DNA of 12,393 nt from Comamonadaceae bacterium. GTDB lineage: Bacteria > Pseudomonadota > Gammaproteobacteria > Burkholderiales > Burkholderiaceae. Location of the stretch: NCBI GenBank assembly GCA_947484245.1, contig CANKOT010000068.1:1-12393 (forward strand). Direction: 5' to 3'. The position numbers and the translations under genes were made by a program. The notes beneath the pieces were generated by a model. It was not told the DNA's origin, ran no database searches, and saw only the letters and a list, made by a program, of their open reading frames with translations. Below, piece by piece: positions 7,597 to 12,393 of the stretch; within the stretch, counting starts at the first letter, position 1; every line of letters begins with the position of its first letter.

Positions 7597-7694
7597 CGGA
7601 ATTATGATTTCTAGAATTTTGTCAGAGTCTTGCTGATAATGTGATTTAAGTCAAAATCAGAATGCTCCTGTTAACCTAAATACATTTCTGCCCA
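7597..7694. promoter_or_regulatory. Divergent intergenic region
   Basis: This 98-bp AT-rich gap separates the start of the minus-strand operon from the plus-strand RTX gene and should contain promoters for both. No canonical -35/-10 pair with good spacing stands out. Weak candidates are GATAAT (7635-7640) for the plus strand and CATAAT (minus strand, 7606-7601) for the operon. A CRP/FNR-like palindrome lies in the middle. No Shine-Dalgarno sequence is visible before the ATG at 7695. Confidence 0.5.
7640..7655. promoter_or_regulatory. CRP/FNR-family-like binding site
   Basis: The 16-bp sequence is TGTGA-TTTAAG-TCAAA. It fits the CRP consensus TGTGA-N6-TCACA at nine of ten defined positions. 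Read on the other strand, the inner part (TTGAC-TTAA-ATCAC) fits the FNR/ANR consensus TTGAT-N4-ATCAA with one mismatch in each half. Its position between divergent transcripts would let one regulator control both the protease-exporter operon and the RTX gene, tying them to carbon status or oxygen. A single short match in AT-rich DNA can be chance. Confidence 0.35.
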
Positions 7695-8570
7695 ATGATC
7701 ATCCTTGGCAAACTTCACAATCAAACCAAAGAAATTCTGGTAGGTACCGCCGGCGACGACACCATTTACCCTGGCGGCGGCTGGGATATTGTGGACGGCG
7801 GTGACGGCTTTGACACCGTGGTCATTGTGGGCCGCTCTTCCCAATTTAAACTTGTGTTTGATGGTGGTGTCACCTACATCGATGCCCTTTCTGGCGCCAG
7901 CGCAATGACGGAAAGGGCCCAGCTTAGCAATGTGGAGCAGGTTCAATTTTTAGACAAAACAGTGAGCCTGGTGGTCAACGACACCATCAAAGGCACGCCA
8001 GGCATCGACTTCTTTGACGGCGGCTTAGGCCTAGACACCGTGGTCTACAGCGGCCCGCAAGAGCGCTACTCCATCAACAAAACAGGCAATCGCTATGTCG
8101 TGAGCGAGCCCACTGGCAGCGACGACACCGATTACCTCTCTAATATAGAGCGGCTGCAGTTCAGCAACGGCAAGGTGGCCCTCGATGTAGAAAACGGCAA
8201 TGCCGGTGAAGCGGCCAAGCTGATTGGCGCTTTGTTAGGGCCCACTTATGTGAAAGACAAGGCTCTTGCTGGCATTGTCATCAATTTATTAGACCAAAAA
8301 TACAGCAGCGAAACAATAGCCAACTTAGGCCTTGCCACCCCCATGTACCTGAGCATGGCAGGGTCAGGCAGCAACACAGACTTTGTGAAGCAGGTCTTCA
8401 CCAATGTGGTGGGAAGGGCACCCACCCCTTCAGAATCAAGCACTTACGTGAACATGCTGGACTCTGGCACCCCCCAAAGCGCGCTGGCCCTCATGGCCGC
8501 GCATACCGATTTGAATGCCGCGCGCATTAATTTGGTCGGACTCATCCAACACGGCTTAGATTTTGCATAG
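7695..8570 (+). CDS. Small RTX-type protein with T1SS C-terminal module
   Basis: A 291-aa protein with no signal peptide and no recognisable catalytic domain, probably secreted by T1SS. It starts almost directly with calcium-binding turns: GTAGDDTIYPGGG, then DGGDGFDTVV (34-43). Two tandem units of about 75 residues follow. The first ends NVEQVQFLDKTVSLVV (79-94); the second contains DGGLGLDTVVY and ends NIERLQFSNGKVALDV (150-165). Residues about 166-291 form a DUF4214-like module ending LVGLIQHGLDFA, clearly homologous to the end of the M10 protease encoded on the opposite strand. The ATG at 7695 is the only standard start after the in-frame stop at 7677-7679, but it has no ribosome-binding site. 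The protein may be a structural or accessory extracellular protein, or the export tail left after loss of a larger N-terminal part. Confidence 0.8.
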   Translation: MIILGKLHNQTKEILVGTAGDDTIYPGGGWDIVDGGDGFDTVVIVGRSSQFKLVFDGGVTYIDALSGASAMTERAQLSNVEQVQFLDKTVSLVVNDTIKGTPGIDFFDGGLGLDTVVYSGPQERYSINKTGNRYVVSEPTGSDDTDYLSNIERLQFSNGKVALDVENGNAGEAAKLIGALLGPTYVKDKALAGIVINLLDQKYSSETIANLGLATPMYLSMAGSGSNTDFVKQVFTNVVGRAPTPSESSTYVNMLDSGTPQSALALMAAHTDLNAARINLVGLIQHGLDFA

Positions 8571-8576
8571 TTCTCT

Positions 8577-8643
8577 AGCGGCAAACCGTTGCCGCTGCGT
8601 TGAAACGCACTCAAGAACTCAAACCCCTCAAGTTTGAGATTTT
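8577..8643 (+). terminator. Hairpin cluster after the RTX gene, probable terminator
   Basis: Three hairpins follow the stop codon at 8570. The first is AGCGGCAA/TTGCCGCT with loop ACCG (8577-8596, perfect 8-bp stem). The second is GCGTT/AACGC (8597-8608). The third is CTCAAAC/GTTTGAG with a 7-base loop (8618-8638), followed by ATTTT. The last is the best factor-independent terminator candidate, though its T-run is short; the first is the most stable fold. Together they probably separate the RTX transcript from the lipoprotein genes. The rest of the 123-bp gap up to 8693 shows no clear promoter. Confidence 0.5.
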
Positions 8644-8693
8644 CGTGCCGATTAACGCACAGAGAAATAGCAAATAGAAAGCTAGAACACGCC

Positions 8694-9098
8694 ATGACCA
8701 TTCAAAACTACCTCAAATTGCCCTTGTTGGCCGTGGCCGTGGCCCTTGTATCTGGTTGCGCCAGCCTCTTAAATGAAGACACACAGCAGCTCAATGTGCG
8801 CGTCATGTGTTCAGGCAAAGCGGTACAAGCTTTTTGCCGTGCAGAAAACTCCAAAGGCAGCTGGACCTTCAACTCGCCAGGTCAAGTCACTGTGGCCGGC
8901 GACAACCGCGGCCTTGAAATTACCTGCAAAACCCAATTCAGCCAGCCCCTCACAGTGAAAGCGCCCGCCCTTCCCACATGGGAGATGGCAGGCAACTTGA
9001 TCGCTGGCGGCATCATCGGTGGTGTTGTTGACCTGTACAACAACAAGGGACTTCGCTATCCCGAAAACATCGACATCAACCACTCTCTTTGCAAGTGA
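8694..9098 (+). CDS. Small putative lipoprotein
   Basis: The reading frame is open from an ATG at 8634, but the ATG at 8694 is preferred because it places a proper lipoprotein signal at the N-terminus: MTIQNYLKLP, a hydrophobic run, then the lipobox VSGC with Cys22. The predicted precursor is 134 aa. The middle (about 30-90) has three further Cys and looks beta-rich. Near the C-terminus the Gly-rich segment GNLIAGGIIGGVVDLYN followed by YPENIDI resembles the end of small PEGA-like envelope lipoproteins ('GN-x-x-x-GG-x-x-G-x-x-x-D'). This similarity is from memory and does not give a function. The stop is only 8 bp before the start chosen for the PKD lipoprotein, so the two are probably one transcription unit. 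No strong ribosome-binding site is visible. Confidence 0.75.
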   Translation: MTIQNYLKLPLLAVAVALVSGCASLLNEDTQQLNVRVMCSGKAVQAFCRAENSKGSWTFNSPGQVTVAGDNRGLEITCKTQFSQPLTVKAPALPTWEMAGNLIAGGIIGGVVDLYNNKGLRYPENIDINHSLCK

Positions 9099-9106
9099 AG
9101 CACCCC

Positions 9107-11794
9107 ATGAAAAATACATTGCGCGTCACCTTCGTCACTTTGCTCTCCTCCCTGCTCATGGCCTGCGGAGGTGGTGGTAACAGTGGTTGCTCCGCCGTGT
9201 TGGGTCTTTTGCCCGGCGCAGGTTGCAGCACGCCCAACACGCCTCCCGTGGCCAACGCAGGTGTGACGCAAAACGTGACCACTGGCACTTTGGTCACCCT
9301 GGATGGCAGCGCCAGCCGCGATGCCAACAACGAATCGCTCACTTACCTCTGGCAAATGACGGCCGTGCCCGCAGGCAGCTTGGCTGCTTTGTCATCCACC
9401 ACTTCAGCCAAACCCACCTTCACAGCCGATGTCACGGGCAACTACACCGTGTCTTTGGTGGTGAACGACGGCAAAGCCAGCAGCCAAACTTCCGTGGTCA
9501 GCATTTACGCCAGTGTGAACAACGCAGCACCCGTGGCCAACGCAGGCACCAACCAAAGCGTCAGCATTGGTTCAGTGGTCAACTTGGACGGCACCAACAG
9601 CTCAGATGCTAACCGTGACACCCTCACTTACAAATGGACGATGGGCGGAATTCCTTCGGGCAGCAGCGCTACTTTAAGTTCCGCCATTTCTCCTAACCCC
9701 AAATTCACAGCCGATGTCGCTGGAACGTATTCAGCCATTCTCACGGTCAACGACGGCAAAGTAGACAGCACCGTGTCAGTGGTTACGGTTACGGCATCTG
9801 CAGCCAACTCCGCGCCCGTGGCCAACGCTGGCTTGCCCCAAAACGTGGCCCTCAGCAGCAACGTCACGCTTGACGGCACAGGCAGTACTGACGCCAACAA
9901 CGACTTTATTACCTACAAGTGGACAATGATCACCAAACCAGCAGGCAGCGTTGCCATGTTGGCTTCTGCCACTTCTGCCAAGCCTACTTTCCGGGCCGAT
10001 GTGTCGGGCACTTATGTGGCCACACTGATCGTGAACGATGGCAAATTAGACAGCGTGGCTGCAGCCACCACAGTTACTGTGTCTTCTGCCAACTCCGATC
10101 CTATTGCCAACGCTGGTGCCAACCAAAATGTGGTGCTGGCTTCTACTGTCACGCTTGACGGCACCAACAGCACAGACGCCAACCGCGACCCGCTGTCATA
10201 CCGTTGGGTCATGATGTCCAAGCCATCCACCAGCGCAGCTGTGTTGGCCAACCCCACTTCAGCCAAGCCCACCTTCTTAGCCGATGTGTTGGGTACCTAC
10301 GTTATTACGCTCATTGTGAATGACGGCAAAGTAGACAGCACCACAGTGGCCACTACCGTCACAGTGTCCTCCGCCAACGTAGCCCCTGTGGCCAATGCTG
10401 GTGCCAACCAAAACGTGGTGTTAGGCCCCGTCACCTTAGACGGCAGCGCCAGCTCCGATGCCAATGGCGATGCCCTGACCTACGCCTGGACTCTGCTGAA
10501 CAAACCCAGCACCAGTTCAGCTGCGTTGAGCCCCACCCCCTCTGCCAAGCCCACCTTCACGGCCGACAGAGCAGGCATCTATGTGTTTGGTTTGGTGGTC
10601 AATGATGGCAAGCTCAGCAGCGCACCTGTGACGGTCAGTATTACTGCGGCCGCCGCCAACGTAGCCCCTGTGGCCAACGCAGGCACCAACCAAAGCGTGG
10701 TGCTGGGCACCATCACATTGGATGGCAGCACCAGCTCGGATGCCAATGGTGACATCATCACCTACAAGTGGTCTCTCATTAGCAAGCCAACAAGCAGCAC
10801 GGCTTCCTTAACGGGCGACACCACCGCCAAGCCCACCTTCGTGGCCGATCGCGCTGGCATCTATGTGGCCAGCCTGGTGGTGAACGACGGCAAACTTGAC
10901 AGCACCGTGGTCACCACCACCGTCACTGCTGCTTCTGCCAACGTAGCCCCTGTGGCCAGCGCAGGCACTGTGCAAAGTGTGGCTTTGGGCCCAGTCACAT
11001 TGGACGGCTCGGGAAGTACCGACGCCAATGGCGACACCCTGACCTACAGCTGGACATTGTTGGCTAGACCCATTGGCAGCGCCGCCGCCTTGAATGACAT
11101 TACCTCTGCCAAGCCCACCTTCACAGCCGACCTGGTAGGTGTGTATGTGGCCAGCTTGGTGGTAAACGATGGCAAAGTGAGCAGCACCATCGTGACCACG
11201 ACCGTCACGGCATCAGTGGCCAACGTAGCACCAGTAGCCAATGCTGGCTCGTTCCAAAATGTGGTCACAGGCCAGTCTGTGACTGTAAGTGGCGCAGGCA
11301 GCACCGATGCCAATGGCGATGTACTCACCTACAAGTGGGCCATGGTATCCAAGCCTTTAGACAGCACTGCCACTTTGGCCAACGCCACCACCATCACGCC
11401 TTCATTCACTGCTGACAAGAACGGTACCTATGTGCTCAGCTTGCAAGTGAACGATGGAAAGCTTGACAGCAACAACATCAGTTACATCACTGTGACTGCG
11501 GGGGCAGCCAATGTGGCACCGGTGGCCAACGCTGGCAATGCGCAAACAGTGGCACGCTTGGCTACTGTAACGCTGGATGCAACAGGCAGTACCGATGCCA
11601 ACAACGATATCTTGCTCTACCGTTGGGTGTTGACATACAAGCCAGTGGGCAGCACCGCTGTTTTGTCCGATAGCGCAGCATCACGGCCCACCTTCCGCGC
11701 CGATGTGGCTGGCGTGTATGTGGCCACCTTGGTTGTCAACGATGGCCGCTTGGACAGCACGCAAGTGACGATTGCGGTCACAGCAACGCCTTGA
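9107..11794 (+). CDS. Lipoprotein with nine tandem PKD/Ig-like domains
   Basis: The ATG at 9107 is chosen over the one at 9089 because it follows a TGAAG ribosome site and directly starts a lipoprotein signal (MKNTLRVTFVTLLSSLLMAC; lipobox Cys20). The precursor is 895 aa. After a short Gly/Ser linker come nine PKD-like domains of 94-96 residues, each with an opening such as APVANAGTNQ, a core VTLDGSxSxDANxDxLTYxW, and an ending such as FTADxxGxYVxxLVVNDGKxxS. Nothing follows the ninth domain: the protein ends at VTIAVTATP, with no catalytic, LPxTG-like or T1SS module. It is therefore probably an extended, lipid-anchored stalk or adhesive envelope protein. PKD domains usually serve as spacers or in protein and carbohydrate binding; the ligand here is unknown. 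It lies 8 bp after the small lipoprotein gene. The repeat units are very similar at DNA level, so copy number may vary between strains. Confidence 0.88.
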   Translation: MKNTLRVTFVTLLSSLLMACGGGGNSGCSAVLGLLPGAGCSTPNTPPVANAGVTQNVTTGTLVTLDGSASRDANNESLTYLWQMTAVPAGSLAALSSTTSAKPTFTADVTGNYTVSLVVNDGKASSQTSVVSIYASVNNAAPVANAGTNQSVSIGSVVNLDGTNSSDANRDTLTYKWTMGGIPSGSSATLSSAISPNPKFTADVAGTYSAILTVNDGKVDSTVSVVTVTASAANSAPVANAGLPQNVALSSNVTLDGTGSTDANNDFITYKWTMITKPAGSVAMLASATSAKPTFRADVSGTYVATLIVNDGKLDSVAAATTVTVSSANSDPIANAGANQNVVLASTVTLDGTNSTDANRDPLSYRWVMMSKPSTSAAVLANPTSAKPTFLADVLGTYVITLIVNDGKVDSTTVATTVTVSSANVAPVANAGANQNVVLGPVTLDGSASSDANGDALTYAWTLLNKPSTSSAALSPTPSAKPTFTADRAGIYVFGLVVNDGKLSSAPVTVSITAAAANVAPVANAGTNQSVVLGTITLDGSTSSDANGDIITYKWSLISKPTSSTASLTGDTTAKPTFVADRAGIYVASLVVNDGKLDSTVVTTTVTAASANVAPVASAGTVQSVALGPVTLDGSGSTDANGDTLTYSWTLLARPIGSAAALNDITSAKPTFTADLVGVYVASLVVNDGKVSSTIVTTTVTASVANVAPVANAGSFQNVVTGQSVTVSGAGSTDANGDVLTYKWAMVSKPLDSTATLANATTITPSFTADKNGTYVLSLQVNDGKLDSNNISYITVTAGAANVAPVANAGNAQTVARLATVTLDATGSTDANNDILLYRWVLTYKPVGSTAVLSDSAASRPTFRADVAGVYVATLVVNDGRLDSTQVTIAVTATP
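9242..11790 (+). repeat. Nine tandem 282-288-bp coding repeats
   Basis: Using the Val/Ile codon of the 'P-V-A-N-A-G' motif as an anchor, units begin near 9248, 9533, 9818, 10103, 10388, 10670, 10952, 11234 and 11522, giving steps of 285, 285, 285, 285, 282, 282, 282 and 288 bp. Units 5-7 share a one-codon-shorter version of the strand before the LDG core (VVLG-PVTLDG type), so they probably arose from a common recent duplication. The stretch GTAGCCCCTGTGGCCA recurs identically at the start of units 5, 6 and 7. These are protein-domain repeats, not a CRISPR array. Confidence 0.9.
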
Positions 11795-11852
11795 TAAGCC
11801 AACTGACTGTTCAGCAAATTTATAAAAGTTAACCCATAGAAGGAATGTCCAA

Positions 11853-12393
11853 ATGGCAACCGTGAATGCAATTTCAGTAGCGCTTTTTAACGCTGCCGCA
11901 GGTGGATACTCATCGCAGATTTTCAAAGACTCCAACGCCATTGCCAATGCAGTGGGCATGATCTTGGAGAAAGACATTTCTACAGACGCTCAGTTTGTCG
12001 ATCATCTTTTGGCCAATTTTGGTGTCTCAACTTCTATGAGTATTTACTCAGAAGCCAAGCGCGCGTTGGACAATTTGGTTTACACCTCTGGCCGCGGCCC
12101 AGCCACTACCTACGCCATTGACTTCTTAAAGACAAACGAAGGTGCTGCCAACGAATACGGCATTGTGGCCTTGAACTTTGCAATCAAGGTCAATACGGCC
12201 ACGCAATATTCTGCGGCATATCCCAATGAGCGCGATTTTTCAAAATTAGTTGCGGTGATCACAGGTGTAGATACTGATCTAGTCGCCATCAACAACGCAT
12301 TGTTAACCATCAATCCAAGCTTTTCAGCCAACCTGACAACTGCCGTTGCGGCTGCAGAGGCCAAAGCAGCAGCAGACAAAGCCGCAGAAATTG
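11853..12393 (+). CDS. Putative S-layer/RTX surface protein, N-terminal part
   Basis: The first 180 codons of a gene that continues past the right edge. The ATG at 11853 is preceded by AGAAGGA with an 8-base gap, a strong ribosome site. An ATG eight bases upstream is out of frame and closes after six codons. The protein begins MATVNAISVALFNAAAGGYS, contains AVGMILEKDIS and an 'NEYGIVALNFAIKV' segment, and has no signal peptide. At about residue 164 it enters an Ala/Lys-rich stretch (AAEAKAAADKAAE) likely to be helical or coiled coil. The architecture, a signal-less Ala/Asn-rich N-terminal domain with a 'N-x-x-INF-x-x-x-L'-like block, is reminiscent of the N-terminus of secreted S-layer proteins such as Caulobacter RsaA, which leave by T1SS. 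That resemblance is weak and from memory; the C-terminal RTX and export region would be outside the window. The 58 bp before it (11795-11852) show no convincing terminator or promoter. Confidence 0.6.
   Translation, partial: MATVNAISVALFNAAAGGYSSQIFKDSNAIANAVGMILEKDISTDAQFVDHLLANFGVSTSMSIYSEAKRALDNLVYTSGRGPATTYAIDFLKTNEGAANEYGIVALNFAIKVNTATQYSAAYPNERDFSKLVAVITGVDTDLVAINNALLTINPSFSANLTTAVAAAEAKAAADKAAEI

Noticed and set aside
7662..7679. Five-codon mini-frame (ATG to TAA) before the RTX gene as a leader peptide
   Set aside because: No ribosome site and no attenuator-like hairpins follow; most likely chance.
8634..8693. Upstream start of the small lipoprotein at 8634
   Set aside because: It would add 20 mostly polar and charged residues before the hydrophobic run and overlap the hairpin at 8618-8638; the ATG at 8694 gives a normal lipoprotein signal.
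9089..9106. Upstream start of the PKD lipoprotein at 9089
   Set aside because: It would overlap the previous gene and add six residues before a good lipoprotein signal; the ATG at 9107 has a better-placed TGAAG ribosome site.
9628..11328. Open frames on the minus strand inside the PKD gene
   Set aside because: They recur once per repeat with the same composition, so they are shadows of the repeated coding sequence; they have no ribosome sites.
9242..11790. Regularly spaced repeats that could suggest a CRISPR array or satellite DNA
   Set aside because: The period of 282-288 bp is far too long for CRISPR, the reading frame is continuous, and each unit translates to a PKD-like domain.
11791..11826. 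TTGATA and TATAAA as a promoter for the right-edge gene
   Set aside because: The spacing is 24 bp, too long for a sigma-70 promoter, and TTGATA overlaps the stop codon of the PKD gene.

Overview
The window looks like accessory, cell-envelope and secretion DNA from a Gram-negative bacterium, most likely a betaproteobacterium of the order Burkholderiales (Comamonadaceae-like). Three things point there: moderate GC, lipoprotein and Tat signals, and type I secretion (T1SS) substrates whose C-termini end in the LVG-(I/L)-x-QHG pattern that I associate with that group. The taxonomic call is inference from protein style; no rRNA or marker gene is present.

Left part, minus strand (7596 down to 1): a tightly packed operon. 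In transcription order it encodes a DUF1800 lipoprotein, a DUF1501 protein with a Tat signal, an M10/serralysin-like metalloprotease with RTX motifs and a C-terminal secretion module, a 218-aa protein that resembles the N-terminal half of TnpB (IS200/IS605 RNA-guided nuclease) but has no RuvC domain, a complete T1SS ABC transporter, and the first 40 codons of a second T1SS ABC transporter. Four of the five junctions overlap: three are ATGA stop/start overlaps and one is an 8-bp overlap. The exception is the 55-bp gap before the TnpB-like gene, which carries a strong imperfect palindrome enclosing that gene's start codon. The periplasmic adaptor (HlyD/PrtE type) and TolC-like partner are presumably beyond the left edge.

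Middle (7597-7694): a 98-bp divergent intergenic region containing a CRP/FNR-like palindrome.

Right part, plus strand (7695-12393): a 291-aa RTX-type protein whose C-terminal module matches that of the protease, so it is a second likely cargo of the same secretion machine; a cluster of hairpins; a small lipoprotein; a lipoprotein with nine tandem PKD/Ig-like domains of 94-96 residues; and the start of a protein with a possible S-layer/RTX surface-protein-like N-terminus that runs off the right edge.

Working model (inference): a secretion and surface-display island. The ABC pair exports the protease, the small RTX protein and perhaps the protein at the right edge, while the two plus-strand lipoproteins decorate the envelope. 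The most unusual component is the truncated TnpB-like gene translationally coupled to the exporter gene. It may be a domesticated, nuclease-less TnpB derivative acting as a regulator or in a new role. No intergenic stretch exceeds 300 bp, and I saw no tRNA, rRNA, CRISPR array or intact insertion sequence.
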